From: Sva-07 sp963715285
GTDB taxonomy: Bacteria; Actinomycetota; Acidimicrobiia; Acidimicrobiales; Ilumatobacteraceae
DNA: 64,000 nucleotides
Direction of reading: 5' to 3'
NCBI GenBank assembly: GCA_963715285.1
Contig: CAVQRU010000043.1
Location: 124,001 to 188,000, forward strand
The position numbers and the translations under genes were made by a program. Of the stretch, positions 43,154 to 50,820 are shown one piece after another. Under the pieces are notes generated by a model that worked only from the letters and a program-made list of their open reading frames with translations, was not told the DNA's origin and ran no database searches. Positions within the stretch are counted from its first letter, which is position 1. Every line of letters starts with the position of its first letter.

Positions 43154-43174
43154 CGTGCCTCGCGCGTGCCTCAC
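43154..43174. repeat. Direct pair of CGTGCCTC motifs at the right end of island 1
   Basis: CGTGCCTCGC (43,154-43,163) and CGTGCCTCAC (43,165-43,174) are spaced 11 bp apart, one helical turn. The same arrangement occurs at 49,674-49,694 before the right end of island 2. The region 43,139-43,490 holds no gene; it consists of this repeat, the tRNA junction and the left end of island 2. Confidence 0.7.
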
Positions 43175-43293
43175 CCATCGGTCGACAGAGGTCAGCAGCG
43201 GCTGGCGTCAGCACGGCGCCGACGGCGCATCTCACCAGCTCATCGCACGTTTCCCCAGGTCACGGCTCGGCCGGCCGGTCGAGGGACTTCTGT

Positions 43294-43335
43294 TTCCCAA
43301 GCTGAGAACGCGGGTTCGATTCCCGTCATCCGCTC
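43294..43335. repeat. Attachment-site duplicate: 42-bp 3' part of tRNA-Gly between the islands
   Basis: Identical to tRNA-Gly from TTCCCAA of the anticodon loop to CCGCTC, but without CCA and without the 5' half. Together with the preceding 50 bp it is nearly the same as 49,775-49,866 (92 bp with about ten mismatches by eye). It marks the boundary of islands 1 and 2. Confidence 0.88.
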
Positions 43336-43394
43336 TCGAAAAGCCCCTGGTAGACGCGCTGGATGCGTACAGGCGACCCCTCCTCGGGGGCCAG

Positions 43395-43417
43395 CGTGCC
43401 TCAGCCGCTGAGGCACG
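43395..43417. repeat. CGTGCCTCA palindrome at the left end of island 2
   Basis: CGTGCCTCAGC and GCTGAGGCACG are perfect 11-bp arms around one C, 59 bp after the tRNA junction. It corresponds to the palindrome at 39,465 in island 1. A further similarity between the left ends is GCGAAAC-CCTGGTCAGAGC (39,395 and 43,438). Confidence 0.7.
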
Positions 43418-43490
43418 GGCCTGCGGCGGCAATGCGAGCGAAACACCTGGTCAGAGCCGTATTCGGCCGGGAGACCGCTCGCTCGTGTTC

Positions 43491-43887
43491 TCAGCCTGGA
43501 TCGCTGCGACGGCGGTCGCCGGGCCGAAGACGTAACGTTCGACGTTGCTGCTCGGGGGCGAGATTGCCAATGGTGTTGAGGGCGAAGTAGCCGGCGATGG
43601 CCCAGGTGGCCGGTTCGAGCCAGCGAGCGCACCGACCGATCAGGCCGGCTCGGCGGAGGACGATGGTTGCCATGCCGGCCAAGACGACAGCGGCGCCGAC
43701 CGAGACGACACGCATGCCGCTCGGCAGCACCCGGGGCTGCGACCCACCCCACACGTGCTCGCCGAGAGGAGCGCCGGCGGCGCTGGAGACCGGCGAACGA
43801 GGTGCAGATCGCAGCGACACCGAGCGCTGCTGCGCGAGCGGTACCTGGCGATCGGACGGCCAGCGGCTGGGTGGCGACGACGCTCAC
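43491..43887 (-). pseudogene. Broken small integral-membrane protein gene
   Basis: GTG 43887 overlaps the stop of the DUF4386-like gene (GTGA) and starts VSVVATQPLAVRSPGTARAA-ALGVAAICTSFAG. Reading then has to change frame near 43,790 (AGAPLGEHVWGGSQPR, VVLAGMATIVLRRAG, WAIAGYFALNTIGNLA). It changes again near 43,555 (SNVERYVFGPATAVAAI). The joined product is a four-helix membrane protein reminiscent of DUF3995. Two single-base shifts and a replaced C-terminus next to the island end mark it as a decayed gene, barring sequence errors. Confidence 0.6.
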
Positions 43888-44603
43888 GACGGTGCTCCGG
43901 CCTGGTCGACGCGGCGCAGGAGGGCGATGCCGGCACCGATGAACCAGACGATCGAGCCGAGGCCGAAGACCATCTCGACGGCTTCGAATGCGGGGACAAC
44001 GGTGACGAGTCCGGCGATCGCCGTGACGACGCCGGTGACGTTGAGCCAGCGCGGGAGGCGGGCGGTGACGAAGCCGGCGAGGGAGATGAGGCCGATCCAG
44101 ATGCCGCCCACGAGTTCGTTGCCGCCGCCGAGTCCGTTGGTGACGGTGTCGATCGCTGACCAGACGGAGACGGCTCGGTCGGGGTCGCTGTCGGCGAGGT
44201 CGGCGACGGCTTCGATCCCGATGTTGGAGATCATGCCGGTCGCATACATGAGCGCGGCCCAGATCGCAGCGAAGACGGTGGCGGTGTTGGTGAGGATCGG
44301 CGCACGGTCGACGAGTCGCTGTCGCAGTGCGAGCGCTAGGGGGACGAGTGCGGCGCCGAAGACGATGAAGATGCCGATGTACCAGGCGAGCAGTTGACCC
44401 TGGTGGTCGACGAGGAAGTCGACCGACTCGGCCGGCGTGGCGTCGGGGTGGGTGTAGTCGGCGAGCGACGTCGCGAACATCGCGATGCCGTAGGCGAAGG
44501 TGCCCGCGGCGAGCAGCGCAGCGGCGCCGCCGATGCGGCTGAGGCGGCCGCCGTCGGGTGTCGCCGTGTGCTGCGGGGCGGGTGCTGGGGCGTGGATGGT
44601 CAT
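43884..44603 (-). CDS. DUF4386-like multi-pass membrane protein
   Basis: A 239-aa integral membrane protein with about six helices (AAALLAAGTFAYGIAMFA, LLAWYIGIFIVFGAALVPLALAL, FAAIWAALMYATGM, LVGGIWIGLISLAGFV, WLNVTGVVTAIAGLVTVV, GLGSIVWFIGAGIALL). The pattern and length resemble DUF4386 proteins. No function is known. It is the middle gene of a coupled operon: ATGA overlap with the 93-aa gene upstream and GTGA overlap with the broken membrane gene downstream. It is divergent from the LuxR regulator, which may control it. Confidence 0.75.
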   Translation of the reverse strand: MTIHAPAPAPQHTATPDGGRLSRIGGAAALLAAGTFAYGIAMFATSLADYTHPDATPAESVDFLVDHQGQLLAWYIGIFIVFGAALVPLALALRQRLVDRAPILTNTATVFAAIWAALMYATGMISNIGIEAVADLADSDPDRAVSVWSAIDTVTNGLGGGNELVGGIWIGLISLAGFVTARLPRWLNVTGVVTAIAGLVTVVPAFEAVEMVFGLGSIVWFIGAGIALLRRVDQAGAPS

Positions 44604-44881
44604 GGCTGGTTCCTTTCGGATTCGGTGGGAGTGGCGAGGGGCGTGCCGCCCGTCGCGTGGTCGAGTCGACGCAGCTCCAACACTCCGACGTTGAGCGAGG
44701 TGAAGTGGGCGAGCAGACCGTTGAGGTGTGACGAGTCCCGTATCGCTCCGACGACGCGGGTGGTGCCCGCCTCGGTGAACTCGACGGTGAACTCGTCGAT
44801 GACCGGACGGAGGACGCGATCGGAGGCGTGACCACCGATCTCGATCTCGTAGCGGGTTGGGGGGCCCGTTCGTTCGGTCAT
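44600..44881 (-). CDS. Small hypothetical protein, first gene of the membrane operon
   Basis: A 93-aa soluble protein of unknown function. YEIEIGGHASDRVLRPVIDE-FTVEFTEAGTTRVVGAI and LLAHFTSLNVGVLELRRLD suggest a small alternating beta/alpha fold. ATG 44881 is preferred over an earlier in-frame start because MTERTGPPTRYEIEI begins the compact domain. Its stop overlaps the DUF4386-like start (ATGA). It lies 122 bp from the divergent LuxR gene. Confidence 0.7.
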   Translation of the reverse strand: MTERTGPPTRYEIEIGGHASDRVLRPVIDEFTVEFTEAGTTRVVGAIRDSSHLNGLLAHFTSLNVGVLELRRLDHATGGTPLATPTESERNQP

Positions 44882-45003
44882 GACGCCACGGTGACGGCGA
44901 TCGGGGTGACCAGCCATCCCTCCCCCGCCGATCTCACCCGGGTGAAACCTCGCGCAGGCAGCAGCACCCGGCCAGGACTGGCCTGCCTCCTAGAGTCGGT
45001 GGC

Positions 45004-47178
45004 ATGGCCGGGCACGACGTGGGCGAGCTGGTCGCCACCAAGCTGCACGCACCGACGGTGCCGACACACCTCGTTCGTCGCGCCCGGCTCGACGACATAC
45101 TCGATCTCGCGATCGCGCAGCGGCACCGCCTCGTCCTCGTGAGCGCCCCGGCCGGATCGGGCAAGTCGACCCTGCTCGCCGGAAGCCTCACCGACCGCGA
45201 CGTCGATCTCGCGTGGCTCCAGGTGGAGGACAGCGACGCGGACCCGGTGAGGTTCTGGTCGTACCTCGTGGCCGCGATCGCTCGCACCCGACCCGGCTTG
45301 AACGACGCCGTCGCACCCACGATCGTGTCATCGGGCGGAGCACCGGACGCCGTCGTTCCGGTACTCGTCAACGCGCTCGCAGCAGTGCCGAGCCCGCTGG
45401 TCGTCGTGATCGACGACTACCACCTGATCGTCAACCCCGACGTCCACGCCGGCGTCGAGCGGCTCGTCGAGCTGTGCCCCGACCAGGTCACGATCGTGAT
45501 CGCCACGCGCGCCGACCCGTCGTTCCGTCTCGGCCGACTGCGGGTGCGCGGTCACCTCACCGAGATCCGCGCGGCCGACCTGCGCTTCGACCCCGACGAG
45601 GCCTCGGACCTGCTTGCCACCCCGTTGCTCGATCCGGAGACGATCCGCGAGCTGTGCGACCGGACGGAGGGGTGGGCGGCCGGTCTCGTCCTGGCCGGTC
45701 TCTCGCTCGCCGGGCACGACGACGCGACCGACTTCATCGCCGGCTTCGGCGGCGACAACCGACTCGTCGTCGACTACCTCACCGACGAGCTGCTCGCGTC
45801 GATCCGACCCGACGACCGGCAGCGACTGATCGAGACGTCGATCCTCGATCAGCTCACCGGCCCCCTGGTCGACGCCGTCACCGGGTCCACCGACGGCGGT
45901 GCGTGGCTGCAACGCATCGCCGCCTCGAATCAGTTGATCGTCGGTCTCGACCAGACCGGCACCGCCTTCCGTTACCACCACCTGCTGCGCGACCTGCTGC
46001 GACTGGAAGCCCGGCGTGAGATCCCCGACCGCCTCGCCGATCTCCACCTCGCTGCGGCCGCATGGCACCGCGAACACGGCGACATGTACACCGCGATCGA
46101 GCACGACATCTCCGGTGGCGATCTCGTCACCGCCGGCGACCTCATCGCCGTCCACGCAACCGCCCTCCTCAACGGCGGCCAGATCTTCACCGTGTTGCGG
46201 CTGATCGACCAACTTGGCGACCTGCCCGAACGCCACTCGCGCAGCGCACTCGTGCGTGGTTGGATCGACTTCACGACGGGTCGCTTCGCCGGTGCCCGGC
46301 ACTACTACGACGTTGCCGCCCGACTCGACGACGGCACCGACGCCAACCTCACCGCCTCGCTCGGGATCATGGTCCACCTCGCCGAAGGTGATCTCGGCGG
46401 GGCGATGTCGATCGCAGCGAGCATGACCGAACCGACCGAGTCGACACAGGCCCTCGGGCTGGCCGCCGCGCACACCTGGGCGGGGCGGTTCGACGACGCG
46501 CGCCGGTACATCGCCGTCACCAGCGAACTCGGGGCGTCCGAACCGTCGGACTACTCCAGGTCGCTCGCCCCGGGCCTTGCAGCCGTGGTCGACATGGAGT
46601 CGAGCAATCGTGCGGCCGCAGCTCTTCACGCAGTGGCAAGCCTCGAGCATGCCAGCGGCCACGGTGTCGCCGAGGCGCCACAGCTCTCGATCTCGCACGC
46701 CGTCCTTGCCCGAACCACCTCGGACCCGGAGCAGAGAACCACGGCCGCCGACCGTGCCGTCGAGCTCGCGAGACGGGCACCGGAGCCGCTCATGTTCGGA
46801 TACGTCCTCGCGCTCGCCGGTGACACCGCCTGCGAGCACGACGATCCCGCCGGGCCCGAACTCCTTCGCGAAGCGAGACACGCCGTGGATCGGTGTGCCG
46901 ATGCCGGCATCGTCGGACCGGCGCTGGCACGCATCGAGGCCCGACACGGACTCGCTGAACGATCCGTGCCCCGGTCCGGGCTCGTCGAAGAACTCACCGA
47001 ACGGGAACTCGCGGTGCTGCGCTACCTGCCGTCACGACTGTCGCAACGCGAGATCGCGAGCGAACTGTACGTGTCGCTCAACACGGTCAAGACGCACTGC
47101 AAGGCGATCTACCGCAAACTCGGCGTCGACGGCCGCACGGCCGCCGTCCACGCTGCCCGCGAGCTCGGCCTGCTCTGA
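45004..47178 (+). CDS. LuxR-family transcriptional regulator, MalT-like (LAL type)
   Basis: A 724-aa signal-responsive activator. The N-terminal STAND ATPase has Walker A SAPAGSGKSTLLAG (about 47-60) and Walker B VVVIDDYH (about 133-140). A long TPR-like helical region follows. The C-terminal LuxR helix-turn-helix is ELTERELAVLRYLPSRLSQRE-IASELYVSLNTVKTHCKAIYR (about 660-705). It is divergent from the small membrane operon, its most likely target. The inducer is unknown. ATG 45004 follows CTAGAGTCGGTGGC without a clear ribosome binding site. Confidence 0.93.
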   Translation: MAGHDVGELVATKLHAPTVPTHLVRRARLDDILDLAIAQRHRLVLVSAPAGSGKSTLLAGSLTDRDVDLAWLQVEDSDADPVRFWSYLVAAIARTRPGLNDAVAPTIVSSGGAPDAVVPVLVNALAAVPSPLVVVIDDYHLIVNPDVHAGVERLVELCPDQVTIVIATRADPSFRLGRLRVRGHLTEIRAADLRFDPDEASDLLATPLLDPETIRELCDRTEGWAAGLVLAGLSLAGHDDATDFIAGFGGDNRLVVDYLTDELLASIRPDDRQRLIETSILDQLTGPLVDAVTGSTDGGAWLQRIAASNQLIVGLDQTGTAFRYHHLLRDLLRLEARREIPDRLADLHLAAAAWHREHGDMYTAIEHDISGGDLVTAGDLIAVHATALLNGGQIFTVLRLIDQLGDLPERHSRSALVRGWIDFTTGRFAGARHYYDVAARLDDGTDANLTASLGIMVHLAEGDLGGAMSIAASMTEPTESTQALGLAAAHTWAGRFDDARRYIAVTSELGASEPSDYSRSLAPGLAAVVDMESSNRAAAALHAVASLEHASGHGVAEAPQLSISHAVLARTTSDPEQRTTAADRAVELARRAPEPLMFGYVLALAGDTACEHDDPAGPELLREARHAVDRCADAGIVGPALARIEARHGLAERSVPRSGLVEELTERELAVLRYLPSRLSQREIASELYVSLNTVKTHCKAIYRKLGVDGRTAAVHAARELGLL

Positions 47179-47199
47179 CCAGGCCACGCCATCGCCTCG

Positions 47200-47630
47200 G
47201 TGGTGATGATTGTTCGAGGCAGGGGTGTCCTGGACCTGCAGGTGCAGATGCGGCTCGAGGCTGTGACCCGAGTTGCCGCAGCGCCCGACGACGTCGCCCG
47301 CTCGGACCTGCTGACCCGCCGCGACCGCAACCGATCCGGAGCGGAGGTGTGGGAGCTGCACGTACAGGTCGGGACCGAACTCGATCACGACGACGTTGCC
47401 GCCGAGGTGCTCCCCTTCGGTCTCCCCGATCGGAACGTCGGGGTTGCCGTCTTCAGCCACCACGACGGTGCCGTCAAGAGGCGCCAGCAGCGGCTGGCCC
47501 CAGCAGTAGTAGGAGGCCAGATCGCGGCGATCGCGAGACCACCGTCGCAGGGATCAGCTGCAGGCCGACGAAGAACGGCAGCGGCGCAACGACGAGCAGC
47601 CACTGCATCGTCGGGCTGGGCAGCCCGCCG
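47200..47630 (-). pseudogene. Remnant of an M23 (LytM) peptidase gene
   Basis: One minus-strand frame reads DLASYYCWGQPLLAPLDGTV, then GGNVVVIEFGPDLYVQLPHL and GRCGNSGHSLEPHLHLQVQD. These are the second half of an M23 metallopeptidase domain with its HxH zinc pair. The likely N-terminal membrane part (MQWLLVVAPLPFFVGLQLIPA) is in another frame, so at least one frameshift has occurred near 47,530-47,545. The protein ends abruptly after QDTP near 47,215. No intact start or stop is seen. Confidence 0.6.
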
Positions 47631-47639
47631 GCCGCGCTG

Positions 47640-47832
47640 CCCGAGCCGGGTGACGAGATGGACGAAGTCGTCGACGAGATCGTGACCGACGAGTTGGCCG
47701 AGCACTTCCTGGCGCTCCACGAGTTCGCCGTCGAGCAAGCCCTGCAGCCCGGGAACCGACTTCGGTGACGAGTTCGAATACGTCCTCGACCTCATCCTCG
47801 ATGCCCTGGAGGCACGCTCACACCGCGACTGA
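47640..47832 (+). pseudogene. Remnant of a TetR-family regulator (C-terminal part)
   Basis: A plus-strand frame reads GDEMDEVVDEIVTDELAEHF and continues LALHEFAVEQALQPG. A one-base shift near 47,755 continues as GTDFGDEFEYVLDLILDALEA and stops at 47,832. The FEYVLDLILDALEA end is typical of TetR_C domains. The DNA-binding part is absent. The end overlaps the 3' end of the convergent epoxide hydrolase. Confidence 0.4.
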
Positions 47833-48774
47833 GACGACGCTCTGCCGTTCGAGCCAGGTCAGGATCTCCCGAGTCGTCTCCTCCGGCAGCTCGTCCATGA
47901 TCCAGTGACCGCAGTCGAGCTCGATCTCGGTGACGTCGGCCACGACATCGGCGAGACGATCGTTCCGGGCCACGAGATCGCGGGCGCCGTGGATCATGAG
48001 CGCAGGCTGACGGACGATCGGGTCGACGTCGGCCAGCAGGTGCCAGTTTCGGTCGACGTTGCGGTACCAGTTGATGTTGCTCGTGAAGCCCGACGACTCG
48101 AAGGCCGCGACGAACACCGCCAGTTCGCGGTCGCTCATGATGGGATCGCCCATCGGCGTGTCCGCCTCGGCGAGGCTGACCATCGCGTTGCCCGGTTCGG
48201 TGACGGCGATGGGCACGTTCTTGCGGTAGAGGTTGCGCAGGAAGCGTGCCGTGTTCGCTTCGAGCGCGGCGTCGGCGACGCCGGGCCGGCGATTGAAGTC
48301 GACGAAGTAGAAGTCGTCGCCGAGCATCTCCTCCATCGCCTCGACCCAGGGCCGCTCACCACGATCCATGTACGACATGCTCAACGCCACCAGCCTGTCG
48401 ACGCGCTCAGGATGCAAGAGCGCCAACCACCAGACGACCATGGCGCCCCAGTCGTGACCGACGAACGTCGCATGGTCGTAGCCAAAGTGATCGAGCAGCG
48501 CGACGAGGTCACCCGTGAGGTGCTCGACGTCGTAGTCGGTGACCTCGGAGGGCTTCGACGACTTGCCGTAGCCGCGCTGGTTCGGGACGATGACGTGGTA
48601 CCCGGCGTCGGCGAGGGCAGGCATCTGGTGACGCCACGAGAAGGCGTGCTCGGGCCAACCGTGACACAACACGATCGGTCGACCACGGTGCTCGCGACCC
48701 GCTTCGAAGACTTCGAGCTCGACTCCGTTGACCGAAATCATCGTGGGCTCGGGAAACTCGGCTGGATCGAACAT
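47818..48774 (-). CDS. Epoxide hydrolase (alpha/beta-hydrolase fold, EphA-like)
   Basis: A 318-aa enzyme that hydrolyses epoxides to diols. The oxyanion motif is HGWPE (38-42), the nucleophile aspartate is in VGHDWGAM (Asp108) rather than serine, RGYGKSS follows beta-4, and the C-terminal acid and histidine lie in HGARDLVAR and LDCGHWIMDE. This Asp nucleophile separates it from haloalkane dehalogenases and lipases on the basis of the HGWP loop. ATG 48774 has AAGGAC upstream. It is divergent from a WYL-type regulator (96-bp gap), which may control it. Confidence 0.9.
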   Translation of the reverse strand: MFDPAEFPEPTMISVNGVELEVFEAGREHRGRPIVLCHGWPEHAFSWRHQMPALADAGYHVIVPNQRGYGKSSKPSEVTDYDVEHLTGDLVALLDHFGYDHATFVGHDWGAMVVWWLALLHPERVDRLVALSMSYMDRGERPWVEAMEEMLGDDFYFVDFNRRPGVADAALEANTARFLRNLYRKNVPIAVTEPGNAMVSLAEADTPMGDPIMSDRELAVFVAAFESSGFTSNINWYRNVDRNWHLLADVDPIVRQPALMIHGARDLVARNDRLADVVADVTEIELDCGHWIMDELPEETTREILTWLERQSVVSVAV

Positions 48775-48870
48775 GGCGTGTCCTTCTTTCTCTGTCGGTG
48801 ATGATGGGACGAGACGCACGGTACGAACCGTTGCGGACATCGAACGTCCGCAATGTGCGAAGATCCCGGA

Positions 48871-49626
48871 ATGTCGAGAGACCCCACCGAGCGTGCGCTC
48901 CGGCTGCTGTCGCTGCTCCAGACGCATCGGTTGTGGCCTGCCGCCGAGCTCGCAGAGCGGTTCGATGTCGACCAGCGAACCATCCGTCGCGACATCGATC
49001 GCCTGCGCACACTCGGCTACCGGGTGGATGCGACGACCGGAACCAGCGGCGGGTACCGACTCGCCGCCGGCGCGCACCTGCCACCGCTCGTCTTCGACGA
49101 CGACGAGGCCGTGGCGCTCGTCGTCGGGCTCCGCGCCGCGGCGGGCGCGGCGATCACCGGCATCGAGGACTCGTCGCTGCAAGCACTCGCCAAGGTCGAA
49201 CAGGCCCTCCCCGACAGGCTCCGCCGTCGCGTGTCAGCCCTCAACCAGAGCATCGTCTCGCTCCAGCGAGCAAACGGCGTCGATGGCTCCATCGACGCAG
49301 AGACGCTGAGTTCGCTCGCATCGGCCTGTCGCAGTCACGAAGAGGTTTGGTTCGACTACCGACCCCGAAACGGAACCGACACCCGCCGCCTCGTCGAACC
49401 ACACCAACTGCTGTCTGCGGCTCACCTCTGGTACCTCATCGCATGGGACCTGCGACGCGACGATTGGCGCACGTTCCGCCTCGACCGAATCAGCGACGTG
49501 AACCTCGCCGGACGACACTTCACACCGCGAGCAATCCCCGGCGGCGACGCCGCCACCTACCTCACCTCCTCGGTCGCCTCGCTCACCGAAGAGGCCGACA
49601 TCGAGACGATCCGTTCCGAGCGATGA
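48871..49626 (+). CDS. WYL-domain (YafY-type) transcriptional regulator, C-terminally truncated
   Basis: A 251-aa regulator. The N-terminal DeoR-like helix-turn-helix (RALRLLSLLQTHRLWPAAEL, VDQRTIRRDIDRLRTLGY) is followed by the WYL domain (WFDYRPRNGTDTRRLVEPHQ, HLWYLIAWDLRRDDWRTFRLDRI). Normal relatives are ~315-330 aa and carry a WCX domain; here the sequence stops soon after YLTSSVASLTEE, close to the right end of the island, so the C-terminal domain is missing. ATG 48871 is preferred over 48,853. It probably controls the divergent epoxide hydrolase if it is still active. Confidence 0.88.
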   Translation: MSRDPTERALRLLSLLQTHRLWPAAELAERFDVDQRTIRRDIDRLRTLGYRVDATTGTSGGYRLAAGAHLPPLVFDDDEAVALVVGLRAAAGAAITGIEDSSLQALAKVEQALPDRLRRRVSALNQSIVSLQRANGVDGSIDAETLSSLASACRSHEEVWFDYRPRNGTDTRRLVEPHQLLSAAHLWYLIAWDLRRDDWRTFRLDRISDVNLAGRHFTPRAIPGGDAATYLTSSVASLTEEADIETIRSER

Positions 49627-49673
49627 GCGGGATCGCACGACCATCTCTTCCCGCCAGAACGGCAGTGGCGGTT

Positions 49674-49694
49674 CGTGCCTCAGGCGTGCCTCAC
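49674..49694. repeat. Direct pair of CGTGCCTCA motifs at the right end of island 2
   Basis: CGTGCCTCAG (49,674-49,683) and CGTGCCTCAC (49,685-49,694) have the same 11-bp spacing as at 43,154. They are followed by two copies of AACACGGGTC. The interval 49,627-49,962 contains no gene, only these repeats, the 92-bp junction block and a hairpin. Confidence 0.7.
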
Positions 49695-49824
49695 GCAGGG
49701 GCCAACACGGGTCAACACGGGTCAACACCGGATACTGTCAGCAGGTCGCCTTGAGGCGCTCATCGCCAGCACAACGCACGTTTCCCCAGGTCACAGCCTT
49801 GCCGGTCGGTTGAGCAACTTCCGT

Positions 49825-49868
49825 TTCCCAAGCTGAGAACGCTGGTTCGATTCCCGTCATCCGCTCCA
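49825..49868. repeat. Attachment-site duplicate: displaced 3' end of tRNA-Gly
   Basis: Matches tRNA-Gly from the anticodon loop TTCCCAA to the encoded CCA, with one G-to-T change in the T-stem (49,843). It is probably the original chromosomal 3' end pushed aside by integration. No 5' half is present, so it is not a tRNA gene. Confidence 0.88.
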
Positions 49869-49889
49869 GATTTCCGGAGGCCGACGATT

Positions 49890-49929
49890 CACAGGTGCTG
49901 ACCGGGTGGTTCCCCGCTCAGCACCTGTG
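49890..49929. terminator. Strong hairpin downstream of the displaced tRNA end
   Basis: CACAGGTGCTGA and TCAGCACCTGTG are perfect 12-bp arms around 16 bases. It may be the original terminator of the tRNA-Gly gene or that of the convergent VOC gene. Confidence 0.5.
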
Positions 49930-49962
49930 GCCGACGGACTGTGCGGCGTCGTGGAACGTCGG

Positions 49963-50328
49963 CTACGTGATCGGCTGGAGGAGTTCGATGCGGTTGCCGA
50001 ACGGATCCGACACGTAGACGCGGTCGAACCCGTCGAGCGGCTCGTCGTCGTTCACTGCGAAGCCGGCGGCGGCAACGGCGGCCGCCATGCTGCGCACGTC
50101 GTCCACGACGAACGCGGGGTGCGCCTTGGTCGCCGGCCGGAAGCTGGCGTCGACACCGAGGTGGACCTTCAGGTCTCCATCCTCGAACCAGCAGCCACCG
50201 CGAACCGCGAGGTGGTCGGGCTTCGGAACCTGAGGGATGCCGAGCACACCTTCGTAGAAGGCGACCGCCTCCGCCTCCATTCCAGCCGGCATCGCCAACT
50301 GCACGTGGTCGAGACGACGGATACCCAC
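49963..50328 (-). CDS. VOC-family (glyoxalase/bleomycin-resistance-like) protein
   Basis: A 121-aa single VOC module. IRRLDHVQLAMPAGMEAEAVAFY, FVVDDVRSMAAAVAAAGFAV and RVYVSDPFGNRIELLQP show the beta-alpha-beta-beta-beta pattern, with metal-ligand candidates His in DHV and Glu in RIELLQ. Substrate unknown. GTG 50328 gives the compact domain; the longer open frame upstream overlaps the next gene. It is the first intact gene after the islands. Confidence 0.85.
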   Translation of the reverse strand: MGIRRLDHVQLAMPAGMEAEAVAFYEGVLGIPQVPKPDHLAVRGGCWFEDGDLKVHLGVDASFRPATKAHPAFVVDDVRSMAAAVAAAGFAVNDDEPLDGFDRVYVSDPFGNRIELLQPIT

Positions 50329-50416
50329 ACCACCATTCTGGCTCGGCGCCGCACACGCGCCGGTTCCCTGGTTCATCGTTGCGGGTACCGGGCAACCGGC
50401 TCGGGTCGATGCGTGA

Positions 50417-50716
50417 TCAGGCGTGACGGTCGGAGACCAGCCACGACGCCCCGGCGCTGAGCGATGCCACAGAGATGACCGCCGGCCAGGGCCCGATCTT
50501 CTTGGCCAGCGGGTGTGATGCTCCGAAGCCGCCGAGATAGACGGCCGTGAGGACACCGGCACCGACCGGCCCACTCGTGCGGAGCCACTGCCGTCCCGCG
50601 GCGATGCCCGCGACGGCGAGGACGGCGCCTCCGAGGGGCCGAATCTCGGTCTCGCGGGCGACGAGATAACCACCGATCAGGCCTGCAGCAACGATGGGTG
50701 CCGTGGGAATCCTCAC
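50417..50716 (-). CDS. Conserved small actinobacterial membrane protein
   Basis: A 99-aa hydrophobic protein with about three helices (APIVAAGLIGGYLVA, LGGAVLAVAGIAAGRQWL, VGAGVLTAVYLGGFGASHPL), then KKIGPWPAVISVASLSAG. The GASHPLAKKIGPWPAV stretch is recognisable from conserved hypothetical proteins of actinobacteria; function unknown. GTG 50716 is preferred over the upstream in-frame start because the preceding ten residues are charged and overlap the intergenic region. Confidence 0.75.
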   Translation of the reverse strand: MRIPTAPIVAAGLIGGYLVARETEIRPLGGAVLAVAGIAAGRQWLRTSGPVGAGVLTAVYLGGFGASHPLAKKIGPWPAVISVASLSAGASWLVSDRHA

Positions 50717-50820
50717 GCCATGGACCCTACGTTCCGCCCACCTCACTCGACCAGACGAGTGACACCCGAGCTCAGCGTGTCGACGGTGACGTCGTCACGG
50801 CCTGCGGTGGTGACCGATGG

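Larger units (their letters stand above)
39350..43335. mobile_element. Genomic island 1 integrated in tRNA-Gly, no integrase seen
   Basis: The segment is bounded by 42-bp direct repeats of the tRNA-Gly 3' part (39,350-39,391 and 43,294-43,335). Homology begins at the anticodon loop, the usual crossover site of tyrosine integrases in tRNA genes. Cargo is a short gene remnant, an SDR and an LLM oxidoreductase with a divergent TetR regulator, and a HigBA toxin-antitoxin pair. No recombinase, relaxase or replication gene is recognisable, so the island is either decayed or moved in trans. Confidence 0.8.
43336..49866. mobile_element. Genomic island 2 integrated in tandem at tRNA-Gly, no integrase seen
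   Basis: Bounded by the tRNA 3' duplicates at 43,294 and 49,825. It contains a three-gene membrane operon (first gene small, last gene broken), a MalT-like LuxR regulator, M23 and TetR remnants, an epoxide hydrolase and a WYL regulator lacking its C-terminus. Like island 1 it carries CGTGCCTCA motifs at both ends and no recognisable recombinase. Gene decay at several places suggests that it is older than island 1. Confidence 0.75.

Noticed and set aside
43294..43335. Possible second tRNA-Gly gene (and third at 49,825)
   Set aside because: Only the 3' half from the anticodon loop is present; there is no D-arm or 5' acceptor strand, so these are attachment-site copies.
39350..49866. Integrase or transposase gene in the islands
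   Set aside because: I looked through all frames for tyrosine or serine recombinase motifs and for transposase motifs and recognised none. A very diverged or decayed one cannot be excluded.
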